Below, piece by piece: positions 46,201 to 58,430 of a DNA stretch of 64,000 nt. The DNA is from Bugula neritina (lineage: Eukaryota > Bryozoa > Gymnolaemata > Cheilostomatida > Bugulidae). The translations under genes and the position numbers were made by a program. The notes below the pieces were generated by a model. It saw nothing but the letters and a program-made list of their open reading frames with translations, searched no databases and had not been told where the DNA came from. The stretch is from the NCBI GenBank assembly GCA_964035545.1, contig OZ037767.1, positions 24,075,128 to 24,139,127 of the forward strand, in the 5' to 3' direction. How positions within the stretch are numbered: the first letter of the stretch is position 1; each line of letters begins with the position of its first letter.

Positions 46201-46969
46201 AGAGAAGCTCCCCCATGCGGTATGTACAGCAGTTATTTCAACCAACACAATTAACTGTATCACTCTAGCCAGTATGTGTATACATTTGTTTATTTTGTTA
46301 ACAGTTTCTTGGAAACTTGCCAGATTTAGTACTGGCTATAATATGAAATTATGTGCATGTCTTAGCTGCACCATTTCCATAGAATGGTACCAACTTTGTT
46401 AGCAGATATAGTGATCGGAAATTTGGTATTTAGCTCCATGAAATTTATAAAATATTTCATGTAGTTTAATTTATCTAGTTAGTAGTTTGTAAAATACAAT
46501 GTGTAATTAGATAATTGGAGCAAACCATCCTAGTGTTGAACAAAATTATTTTTGACACCCCGACTTGTGTTGATCGGTTGATGTTGTTTCAAATGCAATA
46601 TTTGATTCTTTATTTTTCTAGTAGCAACTGTTTTTTCAAACAATTTGATTATAGAAATAAAATTTTATTACACTGCATTTTTCTACTTAGGGGGCATTTG
46701 AGTAGTTCTTGGTATGGCATTTAAGGTAAACAATCTTAATTGTAAACAGGATGAAATTTTGCATAACCATGTTGGAACTGGTAGGTCTTGCAGTTGTATT
46801 ATGCTAAATATTTTATTTGCAGAAAGATGACAAGTGGAAAAAAAGCTCTCTAAAAAAATATGAAGAGGCCATCAGTAACCTTCATAATCAGGGAGAGAGT
46901 CAAGAGACATTAACTCAGTACAAGAAAGCTGTTATGGATTTATTAAAACTTAAAACTGACTTTCAATGA
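43300..46969 (+). CDS. MRPS35: Mitochondrial small ribosomal subunit protein mS35
   Basis: Exons: 43300-43441, 44188-44288, 44666-44785, 45057-45177, 45266-45405, 45723-45902, 46106-46219, 46823-46969 (stop TGA 46967-46969). Phases are continuous, giving 354 aa against about 323 for human. Diagnostic blocks are VWPTAATFKPSVVPLPIRQG, NLELMKVTNFLHLTPRHISK, CEKHFPVSITTQDYVFSGPS, the segment with TDSCPSRLQNTDYAKYLLTA, and a final SQETLTQYKKAVMDLLKL; all line up with vertebrate mS35. The N-terminus is rich in Ser/Thr/Arg and lacks acidic residues for about 45 positions, as expected of a mitochondrial import signal. It is a structural protein of the mitochondrial small subunit. It is tail to tail with COQ7 and divergent from the MYPT gene. 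Confidence 0.95.
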
Positions 46970-47067
46970 GGCCAATACTACAAAACATAAATAACATTCA
47001 AGTGATCCATACAAGGTTTTAAAAATAGTTTACTGTGTTGTCACAGCATATTGTTATACGTCCTGTA

Positions 47068-47073
47068 AATAAA
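47068..47073 (+). terminator. MRPS35: MRPS35 poly(A) signal
   Basis: AATAAA 98 bp after the MRPS35 stop codon, and only 20 bp before the COQ7 stop codon on the other strand. Cleavage 10-30 bases downstream would make the two mRNAs overlap. Confidence 0.7.
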
Positions 47074-47092
47074 GTTGAGCTTTTTCTCTCTT

Positions 47093-48362
47093 CTAAACTC
47101 TTTCAGCAATCCATATGGCTCCTTTACAACCAACTTTTATAACTTCAGTCAATGACTTATAGAATGGAGCTTGTTCAGCATCATGTTCTAGCCCTGTATC
47201 ATGATGCTCCAGCTCTTCATCTCTACATTTAGTAATTATTTCCAGCAGTTCTTTATATTTATCAGGGTTTATTGCCACAAGTTCTCTGATTTGATCATTA
47301 TAATGTTCCCCAATCACAGATTCCACAGCTACTGTGCATGCCATAGCTCCTTCTTTTCCTATAAAATATATATATTTAAATTAGTGTAAAATATGAAATT
47401 TATAAGAATGTAGCTCTAGGTAAACTAAAAACTATGATAGAATTTTCTAGAGTAACAGAAAATAGTTCAAACTATCTAATACATGTAGTGGCTGTAGCAA
47501 GTGGATGATGATGATTATTTGTCCCAATAACCAAATTTAAATATTCTTTGGTCTAAAAATCTGTCAAGTTGAACAACTACTATAAGCTAGAGATTTAATA
47601 ATGTAAGCTGACCAATTAAAGGTGGCAGACCGTAGGGAAAATAAATATTGTAATTCACTGCTTCCTACTGTTTCACATATGTGTGGTGTATCAAAGGAGT
47701 TATCAATTATAAAAGACAATGCAAAAAATTGGTAAAAACACCACACTATTTTTCTGTGCTGTTGTATTTTGAAACATTCAAAGTCATAGAAGCTAAGTTT
47801 GCAAATATATTGCTACGTCTATACTCTATTAAATTTAATATTATGAACATTGTAATGATATTAATTATTAGAAACCGATTACATTTAAAGTTCGCTTTTG
47901 GCTTTCATCACCATGATCAATTGATAACAGATCGAAATAAAGCATATTTGAAAATTGACTTCTTTTCTATCATAAGAAATAAACGTGAAATTGTTGTATT
48001 TATTTCAGACGCTATCACTTAGTCTTACCAAGCATGGCAGTGCTTGCACCCAAAACCCAGCCCGCCACATTCCATATAGGCAACAAGGCTGTTGGACGCA
48101 CTCTGTATTTAGGGATCAACTTATTAAATATGTCTAAATGTTCCTTTTCTTGCTCCCACATGTGCTCAATTACTGGAGCGACCGGTGTTTTGCCAAGTAC
48201 AGCCAATTGACCCTGGTATATGGTGTTGGCTCCAAATTCGCCAGCGTGATCTACGCGAATCATTCGGTCAATAATAGCTTTTTCCTTATCTGTAAAGGTG
48301 ATTTGAGATAACCATCGCTTCTTGAGTGGATTTAGCGTATTTCTATATCCTAGAGTCAACAT
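47093..48362 (-). CDS. COQ7: 5-demethoxyubiquinone hydroxylase, mitochondrial
   Basis: Two exons: 48029-48362 and 47093-47358 (stop TAG 47093-47095), joined in phase 1, giving 199 aa (human 217, with a longer leader). The enzyme is the di-iron monooxygenase that hydroxylates demethoxyubiquinone in coenzyme Q synthesis on the mitochondrial inner membrane. All six expected iron ligands are visible: E42 (DHAGEFGA), E72 and H75 (EQEKEHLD), E124 (TVAVESVIG), E160 and H163 (RDEELEHHD). They keep the same spacing as human, offset by 18 residues. The N-terminus has Arg/Lys and no acidic residue before residue 25, consistent with an import signal. The first in-frame ATG gives M-L-T-L-G-Y-R-N. The gene converges on MRPS35 and starts about 55 bp after the poly(A) signal of a possible upstream same-strand gene. 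Confidence 0.96.
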
Positions 48363-48417
48363 GATACTACGAGTAGTTTCAGTTTGATAAGGAAAACTAA
48401 AACGTTAACTTGAAGTT

Positions 48418-48423
48418 TTTATT
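48418..48423 (-). terminator. Poly(A) signal of the possible small gene upstream of COQ7
   Basis: TTTATT on the plus strand, i.e. AATAAA on the minus strand, 6 bases past the TAA at 48430-48432 and 55 bp upstream of the COQ7 ATG. Confidence 0.5.
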
Positions 48424-48429
48424 AGTACT

Positions 48430-48890
48430 TTAATTGTTACAAAACAATTCTCGTAACCTGTGAAAAATAATCAGCAATGGAGCCGCTAATTTATCTTCGA
48501 TTGTTATGGCTAACGCTATTGGTTGTTCAGTAGAATCGCGTAATAACATAATAATTGGACAACTCTTCACAGGATGAATTATGAATACTTTTCCCCTGGT
48601 TATTATAGTTCTAATTAGTACAATCACTGAAATAAAATACGAATCATGATGTTTATGGCTACACTCTAAAGCACTATTACAATGTCTTAAAAAAAGTTAT
48701 CTACTACAAGCACACCAGTGTACTATCAGGGATCCATTTGCTTTCGTTTTTAATCTAACTTTCTCTATGATGAAACAACTCCAATGGCACACTATATTTG
48801 TCCACAGTTTGTTTGTTTGTTTGTTCTATTTTGTCGCAGACGGAAAAAATACATACAGTTGAGGAAAATAAACAAAATGACAAGGCCCAT
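48430..48890 (-). CDS. Possible two-exon gene for a ~76-aa membrane protein, unrecognised
   Basis: Model: exon 48857-48890 (ATG at 48888-48890, coding MGLVILFIFLN, donor GTATGT) joined in phase 1 to exon 48430-48626 (acceptor TTATTTCAG, stop TAA 48430-48432). The product begins with a strongly hydrophobic segment of about 17 residues followed by RTIITRGK, so it would be a signal-anchor or single-pass membrane protein. The soluble part includes KSCPIIMLLRDSTEQPIALA. I do not recognise a family. Support is the open frame of the second exon, matching splice sites and phase, and an AATAAA directly after the stop. Against it are the short length and lack of known homologues. It could also be chance ORF in COQ7 upstream sequence. 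Confidence 0.35.
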
Positions 48891-51178
48891 GGCGCAATAG
48901 CATCGTAGCTAGTCGTGGCACAGAGTCGTGAATGGTTGACAGTCAGCGTATTATTTTCTGTTGTATAAGATTTTTATAGTTTTTTGTAAAGCTTTAGCAA
49001 CTCAAAGAGTATTATTTTTTATCTGTTAATTGGAAATTTGCCATTTATTACTCATTGAAAATTTACCCACCATGGATCATTAATAATAACAAAAGAGTAA
49101 TAATCAAATAATATAACAAATATATAAAATACATAGTGACACATAGAATTAAGCATAGAATTTCTATAATTACTCCTTTTTACTGCTACTGCATACTACT
49201 TCTATGCTCTTTTGTTATGCATTGCTGAGCCATTTTTCTAAATTATGGTAGTACGTTTTAGCTAGCTTGATCCTTTACCTGCAGGGCATACCTGGTTGTT
49301 CGGTATTTTGTCATATTTTACAAATTCATAGTAGCCTACACAGAATAATTAATTACTACATCATAGGTGCTTTCCTTTAGCTTAGTGTTGCAAAACTATA
49401 TAATAACATTTAATTTAGATTTATTTACTTTTAGATTTTACTATATTCATATATATATACCTAAAAATTGAAAGTTAGTAAATTATTAATTTTTTGACAT
49501 TAGAACCTGGTGGTTCGAAATTATATCATTAAAACATATATTTTATATGTTTTAAAATATAGATTTAAATACATCTATATTATAATGTACAAATAAACGT
49601 CTGGGCACATGACTACTTGTATATTATTAAAACTGCATGCAAGTGTGGTATAAATGGTCATTTTTATTACAATATATTATTACCCTGTCAACAGTTTTGT
49701 AAACACTGTAAAGTGTAAGATGTGTAGCGGCCAAGAGCATTTAAGATTTGGAGTTGTATACTATTGTATTACAAGACTCGCGAATGTTTTAGCCAATTTC
49801 ATTAGCCAATGAGCTAGTGTGAGTTTTTCAAATATCCAATGAGGTCAGTGTGCCATGGCAACAATGAAGGAGCAACAGCAACTACAAAGAACATGAACTC
49901 TCTGTGCATGACATCAAGTTGAACTTGGAGACCAACTCAAATAGATTGTCTAACTGAATGTGGCACTGTGTTATTTAAATTGCAATAAAATGAACTATGT
50001 ATTTGTAGTTCTAGAAGTTGTTTTGAATAGAATTTTCTACTAGTACTAGTTGATAATTTTGACTTTCCAATTCAATTTAAATTTCTATTAGTATTTCATT
50101 TGGTTATAAATAATAAAATAAAATTAAATGTTTATTTTGATTTGAAAAATCACCTTGTCGAACTAGTTTTAGCTTTTAGTTTTAGTTTTATTTTAAAATT
50201 AATTATTAAACGTAGTTATTACTATAAGTATAATTGTAATTGTTTGTATAACTTATGAGTTATGAGGGAGTGAATTAAGCTAAGCGTTTAGTCATACTTA
50301 TACTATAGTTGTACTCATAGTGATAGTCGCTGTAGTGATTGTCATAGTGTACCAGTACGTTGATGTATCTTTTTTTCTGTTATTTACTACGCATTACATT
50401 GTCTGTGGTGTGGTTATGGTTGCATTACTGTTGCTGTTATGTAGTCAACTAATTCTACTGACTACTTTAGTTTTGCTGAACTTCGCTAATTTATCTAAAT
50501 ACGTATTCATATTGATTACAAATTTGTTATAACTAATAAGTTATGTCTACGATTATGGCACCGAATAAATAAACAGTTATTTAATTTAGTAGTAAACAGT
50601 TAATACTACATGATCATCGGCATATCTCAATAGTCACTGTATTGACTAGCAATTGTAGTATAATCATAATGTAAATATATATGGTAGCAAATATTTTGAC
50701 TCCACAACTATTAAAATAATATTATTTTTGTTTTTGTTTTTAGTTTAATATTAATAGCTATAATGTAATATGCTATGCCAACAGTTATTATTCGGTGATA
50801 CTGATTTCATGAATATTGGTGCTAGCATGATAAAGATAATGATGCACTAGTGAATGAGATACCTACCTAAAGTTAGTGGACATATCATCGAGGTGTTATG
50901 TTTAATTAGTAGGCACTTATTTCTTTTTAGTTAAAGGCTTAGACCAAAGACATTTTAAAAATGTGTTTTATTTAATAAGTCAAGTGATTAACATGTGATA
51001 AAACTTCTAATGCAAATGTTCACTAAGTTTATAATTAACTTTTTCTAGTTTCTGGTCAAGGTTTAGTTTTACAATTTTTTTTAACAACACCTGCATACAT
51101 TATAATGTGTTTTATATTTAGTTACAAAGCATGCTGGTGTAAACAGAACTTTTGAGACCTTTATTTCATATAGTAGTT
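48891..51178. other. Intergenic region upstream of ARL13B
   Basis: AT-rich sequence with short homopolymer-like TTTAAT/ATATAT tracts. No coding exon was recognised. It should contain the divergent promoters of the minus-strand COQ7 side and of ARL13B. The ORF at 50320-50532 is a hydrophobic, low-complexity translation without splice partners. CCAATG/CCAAT boxes cluster near 49790-49850 (ATTAGCCAATGAGC, TATCCAATGAGG). Confidence 0.5.
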
Positions 51179-54100
51179 ATGGGTGGTTCCGAATCTAAAT
51201 CACAGAAACCTTCGGATCAACCTGGGTGTTTCAACAAATCTAGTGGAAAAAAATTGTAAGTGTATTACAAATTTTTGCATAATGATTTTTATTGTGAAGT
51301 CTGAATTCAAAATTTTGAGTTGCGTTCCCATACACACAAGAGTGAAAAATAGAGTACATAATAAAATTTTAAGCTAGTTTTACTAGTAGCATATAACTGT
51401 AATTGTGAAAATTAAATCTGGTATATACACTTGATATGCAGTTCATTCTACTTTGTTGTATGAAATTTGCATGAAAACATTTATCACTATAAGTTTTAAA
51501 GTGACGCAGTCTTTGTTAGTAATACATTTCATTAAATAGTTGAGTACTCCATGATTCTATGCTGCTTAACCAGGGTAGTCTGAGAACACATCCTTTAGCC
51601 TGTTTGCCATTTTTATGTTTTAGTGACATATGTTTGGCAACCCTTGGATTAGATAATGCAGGGAAAACTAGTATAGTATTATCCTTAGCTAAAGGTATGT
51701 CACCTTTTTTAATTCTTTATTTTAATTTTCAACTATATTTCAATACATTAATAAGAGATAATTTGTATATAAAAATTCGAATTAATAATTTGTGGATAAT
51801 TATTTTGCTGTTTATGTCAACAACATTGATGTGATGACCCACGTGAAACAACTCATATTGAATATTGATTTTCTACATAGAGCAAGATTGGTTTTATTCA
51901 GTTCAGAAACAATTTGCAACTGCAAATAAAATATAGTTGTAAAGTTTTAAAGCAAGTAATCAACATAACTAGATACTTGTAGTTTGCTACTGTATTACAA
52001 AAAATAACCATTAATATTTAAGAGCTGGATTCTTTAAAAACTGTTATGCCAACTATAATTTATTTCCATGACTGAATTTCCGACCATTTGTTCACAACAT
52101 AGGTACGCAAATGGTAAAAACATAGTAAAAAACTGAAACAAAAAAGATTATCTGCTCAATAGAATTTCACAATTTCTTTATTGACACTTCACAGCAGTTC
52201 AAGTTCTTCTATGCCTACATTTCTGTCCTATTGAATTGTTTAGTTTATTATTGACTTATTCTGAAGTATGGAGATTTAAAACAAAAGATATTGGACAAAC
52301 ATACATTCCTATTTTGTCCAATAGAAGTAGGACTCTTGTGTTTTACTGCATTTAGCGCAAGTTTAACTTACTCACTCTAGTTGTGGCAATTGTACATATT
52401 AAGATTACTAGCTCGAATTTTAAATTATATTCTTGTTGTAACTACTGCATTAAAACATTTATAAAATGATTTTAATTATATTCAAGCACACTATTTTGGG
52501 CAAGAGAAGAGAATGTGTGTTTAAGAGAAAGAAAACTTTTTTCAACTAATACAATAATTAAAAATTTGGTTTCTTAAAGTTAATTATTAAGTTGATATTC
52601 GCTGTTAATTGAATCAAATTGCATCACTTTTAAAAGACACTCAACGAGCTTATTTGTCTTGAATATTTTTCAGAGCTGCCAGAGGAGGGGGTTTTGCCTA
52701 CAGTTGGCTTTGACTCCAAGAAAATAATGCTCCATGGTCACTCAGTTACTCTGTACGATCTTGGCGGAGGCACTAAAATCAGAGGCATATGGAAGAATTA
52801 TTTAGCTGAAGTCCATGGCATAATATACGTGGTAGATGCCAGCGACCCAGCTCGGGTTGAAGAATCTGCTAAGGAATTTAGGACTATATGCCAGAATACC
52901 TTTGTACACTATAAGCCCATGTTGATGTAGGTATAATTCTTGTATTTGTTTGGTATGCAGGGATACATTTGTAACCTAGCTTTACCATTATTTATCATTT
53001 TAACACTCGATGTTTATCTCTTACTCTACCTATACCTTAAGGTATACACTAACAATGCTAATGTAGATGTTTACACTTGGTTAAAGTATAAGTACTCAAT
53101 ATCTATATTCAATCTTGTATGCAAAACTTTATACACTGAAATACTTAAGTCAGTCGTTGACTTCTACAAATGCACAATCTTGGACATTTTTGTATCAAAT
53201 AGGTGTTCTTTCATAACTGTAATCAAAAAATTTCCTTAAACTTAAGTATTCACTCAGGTTAATACAGCTGCTGTTTAGGCTTACACCAGTGGTCAACTTT
53301 TTATCTTGTTGCTAGTAAATTTTGTCCTCTAATTAAATACTGGTGTCAACTCAGCTGGGTTATTAGTGAAGAGTTTAATCTGTGGTAAGTATACTATAGG
53401 GATGTCATTTATTTTCTTATCATTGTCTGGTATATCAATTAGATTCTCAGCCAAATAAGAGATCTTAATTGTTTTCTAATTTTGTAAGCGTATAGAATAG
53501 CTTAGTGTTACATGGAAGGAAACTTATTACAATTTATTTGATTAAATTACGATTGATTTGATTTTATATAGTTTTACAATTTAGTGCAAGTTGTTAGATT
53601 TCATAATATAAAAAGTTGAGATAATAATTGTACAGCACCAAGAATTTGCAGAAAATCTCTTAAAGCCTTGCAGCTAGGGTATTTATAGAACATTTTATTT
53701 CATTTATTCTGAAATATCAGATGTTTTAAGGTAGATGTAGTACAATAGACCAACTAATCATTAAGACTTACATCTGATTCACTTGCGAAGTATTATTAAG
53801 AAATCACCAGGGAGTTGTCTGTTTGAACATGAGTTATTATGTTCAAACATACCTGGCCTCATTAGATTGATCGTATTTGTTTTCTTCAATAACATTTTAG
53901 CTTGTTTAAGTTTTAACTCAATTCCATTGCTGACTTCAGGCTTGGTTATAGGCTTATACTGCAAATATGGTGATACTATAATTGTCATGGGGAGATTACT
54001 TCTAGAAATTGAAAAAACTTGAAACTTCTCTGATGCTGTATTTAGTTCTGTTCCTCATACTTGCAGTCGTCTAGGTGTTAAGATATATTGCAAAGCCAGT

Positions 54101-57100
54101 GATACCATTATTTCACAGCATAATACTAGTTAGAAGTTGCCCCCACACTGGGGTCTAAATGCATCTGCTCTGTATTATGCTCTCTACTATATCATGAATT
54201 ATTATGTTTGTCTTGTAGATTAGCCAATAAATCAGACAAGGATGAAGCCTTGTCTGAATATGAACTCACTGAGAGGATGGATTTGGAAGAAATTGTCAAC
54301 GTTAATCACATTCCAACGAAAATACAGGTAGATGCTCATTATTAGCATTGTTGTAGAATAATTGTTCCCAGCAGTTTAACCTGCTGAATGCATGATATAA
54401 TAGAACATTCAGTTGAAAAGAAAGTTGGAGACTTTTTCTAATGTGTTTTGTGGAATTTAATAAATAACTAGAAAATTTGCTTTCACTTTCTTCTTGTAAG
54501 GTTGTTTCAGAATTATTTTTGCCAAGTATTGATTGGAAAATGGCTACATGGTATATTGTTAAGAAACAGGTGTGCCCTAGTTCTACCTGTCTAAGGGTAG
54601 ATCTATTTGTGTGCTATGTTTCATGACTCACTACAGCTAGCAAGCTTCTAGTGACAACAGCATTGATAGTAGTTAGTGACATTAAAAGTCTGTATTTGTT
54701 TGGAATCTTGTCCTCCAAGTGGATTTGTGAATAACTAGTAATTTTTGGGTAACATTTAGGCCTCAACAACAACTACAAAAGATCATAAAACTTTGAAAGA
54801 AGGAATGAAGTGGCTTTATTCAGCAATAGAGTCTGACTGGGAGACTTTAGAAGAGAGAGTGAAGCAAGATATCCTAGACACAAAGGTACAATTGTCGTAT
54901 AGGAAAAGAAAATTGTAGTTAGTTGTGGCTGAATATAAATAAACCTAACAGAGTATGGTACGTAAGATTGCATTGTTTTTTTTTTGGTAAGGAAAAGCAA
55001 AAGGCAGAGCGGAGAGCAAGAATGGAGAGGATTAGGAAGGAGAAGCAAGAGAAGGAAACTGTGGAGGGGCCAGAAGATGAAAAGGAAGAGGATACAGGTA
55101 TCCCCGAGGGCGGTGACCCCTTCCAGGCATTAGATGATCATCTGACAATCAAGGTAACCACTCACTCTGGTGTTGGAGGGAGAACAGATGTTTCTCAACC
55201 TATTCCTGTCATAATTATTTTTTTAAAGAAGTGGCTGGAGAGAATAATTTTTCAAGTTTTATTTTAGGCGGCTGAAGAAAAGCTGAGGAAAGAATCTCAG
55301 AAGAAACGAAAATCTTCGAAAAAATCTCGAACTCCTAGAGAGAATTTAATTCCCAGCAAAGAAAATGATGAAGATGATATTGAGATTAGCTCCAGTTTCC
55401 AGTCAAACTCACTTCCTGCTAAAAACAGCAAAACTTCAGTAGCTGAAAGTGAAGGTAAATCATACAGCTAACTATTGAAAGACGTTACAATGTGAGCCTC
55501 AAGCTATTTTTTATGCATGGGAGTTTTAAAAGTTATAAGATGGGTTCAAATTTCTGGCTTGCAGACTTTTATAAAGGCATCTCAATTCATTCTTGCAATG
55601 CAAGAGCTCCACTAGTATTGGTAAATCCCACATCTACAGTCTGGTTCGTAAGTTTATGTTACAAAGCCTTCTGTTGGTCAGTTATAAGTTTATAAAATTT
55701 AGAAAAGGAATGAATGTCTTCTGTCATTTAGCTTTGCTTGAAGCTCTGTGAGTCTAATTTAGACGAGAGATATAGTCTGCAAAAAAAAACAAAAGTATTA
55801 CAAAATATCTTGTTTAATCTCGGGTAGATTTTTTCTGCTGTGATTTTTAGCAGGCCTTTTTTCATTGAAAATATTTGTGCTAGTTTAATGTATTTGTAAG
55901 TGTTCTAATGATGTAACAAAGTTCTGAAATTCTTGGAAAGCCATTATTATTTGTTTTTAAAGCATTGAGCCTTCAAATTTATGCCCATGTATATCATCAA
56001 TCCTGCCCATAGTACTGACTGCATACTTGTAGGTTGCAGTATAACTTGATTTTTATTCATGTATCATTTCATAATGTATTAACACAGAAAACATAGTCTA
56101 ATTGTTTTTAGATAAATAAACAGCCTTATATTTTAGACTCAACCATAGGAAGGGCTGTGCCCCGTACCAACGGAGATAACTTGTATAAGAAACCAGAAAG
56201 AGCTCCTTCACCATTGCCTGCACCATTTGGAGATGGATTAAGTAGCCTATCATCTCGACTGCCACCTTTAGGAGGGACACTACCCCCTCTCGCAGGCAGC
56301 TCTCCTTTGAAACCCTTAGATCTGTTTACTGGTTAGTCTAATTCCTGTAGTTTTTGTCTCCTGGTTACAATCTGAGTGCTACATACTGTCTGCAGGTGCT
56401 TGCAGGTGTCTGTTAAATTGTGTTTTTTAAGACATCTGTTCGATTGTTTATCAAACAATCATTGTTTATATATTTTAGAAGAAACTACAACAAAAAAGAA
56501 GAAAAAGCGAAAAAAGAAAACTCGAATATCTCCTAGTTTAATGTCACCTGATCATAATGGTGAGTCATATATAAAATATAAAATAGCCTACTGTGACATA
56601 TGCTAACATATAATATGCTGTAACATGTATAATATACTGTAACATATAGTAATGTATAATATACTGTGACATATGGTAATATATAGTATACTGTAACATA
56701 TATAGTAATATATATTATACTGTAAAATATAGTAATATATAATATCCTGTACCATATAGTAATATGTAATACACTGTAACATATAGTCATATATAATATA
56801 TTGTTTACTATTTTTATATGTAAAGAAATTCATTGCAAATTAAATAGGCCTTTGCAAAATTATTTGCATGTATATATACAATGTTTCTATGTTGAGTTAT
56901 TATAAGTAAAATGAGATGCCATCTTACTGTTTATTTGTTAGCAGACATGGAAGCTTAGGTAATTGTTTTTTATAGAAAGAAATTATCTTTTCTGTTTTGC
57001 TGCTGCCATATAGATGATTCCTCTTTCTCATCATAGATTTGCCACAATAATATTAATATTATTCCTTTGATCTTGGTTTCACTTGTTGTTTCTGGTAACA

Positions 57101-57251
57101 CAACTAATCCAATGATGAAGTTCTACCTGCTTGTATTTATTCTAAGTCTAAGAGTTAATTTACTGCTGGGTTGTATTTACTAGTGGTGTAATTTAATGAG
57201 AGTTTTTGGAATATTTCAGGTTTGATGCCCGTTGAAGAGGAGGTTAGCTAG
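51179..57251 (+). CDS. ARL13B: ADP-ribosylation factor-like GTPase 13B
   Basis: Exons: 51179-51255, 51624-51694, 52674-52926, 54219-54327, 54760-54885, 54992-55153, 55268-55454, 56137-56331, 56479-56559, 57220-57251 (stop TAG 57249-57251). Phases are continuous, giving 430 aa (human 428). The GTPase domain has P-loop GLDNAGKT (34-41), switch I PTVGF, G3 DLGGG (78-82, Gly where most ARFs have the catalytic Gln, as in other ARL13 proteins), RGIWKNY, and NKSD (137-140). A charged coiled coil follows (KAERRARMERIRKEKQEKE), then a Pro-rich tail and the Lys-rich RISP motif at 409-412 in the place of the vertebrate cilium-targeting RVEP. Family role: ciliary membrane GTPase, exchange factor for ARL3, needed for ciliary lipid and receptor traffic. 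The N-terminus MGGSES is unlike human. Confidence 0.96.
56605..56805. repeat. ~28-bp AT-rich minisatellite in ARL13B intron
   Basis: About seven imperfect copies of TATACTGTAACATATAGTAA plus TATATAA, directly after exon 56479-56559. It produces the long but meaningless Tyr/Ile-rich ORFs on the minus strand. Confidence 0.85.
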
Positions 57252-57864
57252 CGCCTGGAAATTCCTGCCACTGTATAAATGACATATTCAGTTCATTCAA
57301 ACACCCCCTCTCTTTACAGCAGCTTTTCGTATACCGTCCAGTTTCTCCCATTTGATCTGTTCAACCCATCTTTTAAATTGATATGGTTTCATCAAATGTC
57401 TATAAGACTGTTTTCTTCTAGTATATGTAGTGGGTCTGTACAAATCTTTATCAATGTTAATTCCTCTTCAGTGTTCCACGTCTCTTATTGCCTGGCAACT
57501 TTGAAGAAACTAGCTTTTTGTCACTGAGTGCCATAAGAGAGAAAAGTTCACAATTATATAACTCAAGTTATATATAATGTCTGTATAGTTATTAAGACAT
57601 TCCCACACTAATGAGCATTGTTCCACTGATGTTGTAATAATCATGTCTGTGTAACATCTTTGTCAACCTCGTGCTCAACTCTGGTGCTATGTTGGTAGTC
57701 ATGGCGTTTCACTACTTCGTTTTTCTTCTAAATTTAAATATCTTTTAGTGATTAAATTATGTATGTTGATGTAAACTATAACATTTATGTTAAGATATAT
57801 TGTTATATAATATAGCAAGCTATATAATTTTGTAAAAAAGTATGATTTCGAATTGTAAATTCTG

Positions 57865-57870
57865 AATAAA
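57865..57870 (+). terminator. ARL13B: ARL13B poly(A) signal
   Basis: AATAAA in TCTGAATAAACTTGG, 614 bp after the stop codon. A second AATAAA lies at 57949-57954 (ATCAATAAAATG). Either would end a 3' UTR of about 600-700 bases. Confidence 0.5.
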
Positions 57871-58260
57871 CTTGGTTTCTAATATTTTTTCTGCAAGCCG
57901 TAGTTGAACGTTATATTATCTGTGATTATGCATTTGTATTTGTGAATCAATAAAATGTTTTATCCTTTATTCTAACATGAATAAATTATTGTTTTATATT
58001 TCAGGCTTTATGTAACTAAATTTTTCAACAGTGTATTACAGAAAATTAATAAACAGGGATATAGAAGGTTGTAATCCAATTCTAACATTCAGTTTTTGAT
58101 ACGAAACAGTAGAAGCTGTACCAGATTAACACGCTTATAATATTATCAATAATTAATTACAACCGCTTATTTGCTTTTGCTTGCTTCCAGAGCTTTATTT
58201 AAAACTTTGATGCTTTTATGTCAGCTACAAAAACTGGTGGTTATTGGCGCAGCATCTCAA

Positions 58261-58430
58261 TTGGGCAGTAATGGTCTAATGGTTAGATAACTGGCCTATT
58301 TCGCAATAAGTCACGGCTTCAATTCTTGGTAGGTCATTGGTGATGTCAGGGAAAGCATCTGATACACAGCCCCTATTTTTGAGAAACCACTTGCCTGCAG
58401 AGATGGAAACTTAGAAAGAAATATGAGTAA
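58261..58430 (+). mobile_element. Diverged tRNA-derived SINE copy
   Basis: The head TGGGCAGTAATGGTCTAATG gives an A-box-like TGGTCTAATGG; a B-box-like GGCTTCAATTCTTGG follows about 40 bases on. After this come GGGAAAGCATCTGATACACA, which parallels GGAAGAGCATCCAGTCATAA of the other copies, and then GAGAAACCACTTGC. The best-kept tRNA promoter boxes of the four copies are here, but the tail is diverged. Confidence 0.6.

Noticed and set aside
47681-48022. 113-codon plus-strand ORF
   Set aside because: AT-rich translation opposite the COQ7 intron, with no motif and no splice partners.
56533-56833. Tyr/Ile-rich minus-strand ORFs
   Set aside because: They are produced by the 28-bp AT-rich minisatellite in an ARL13B intron.
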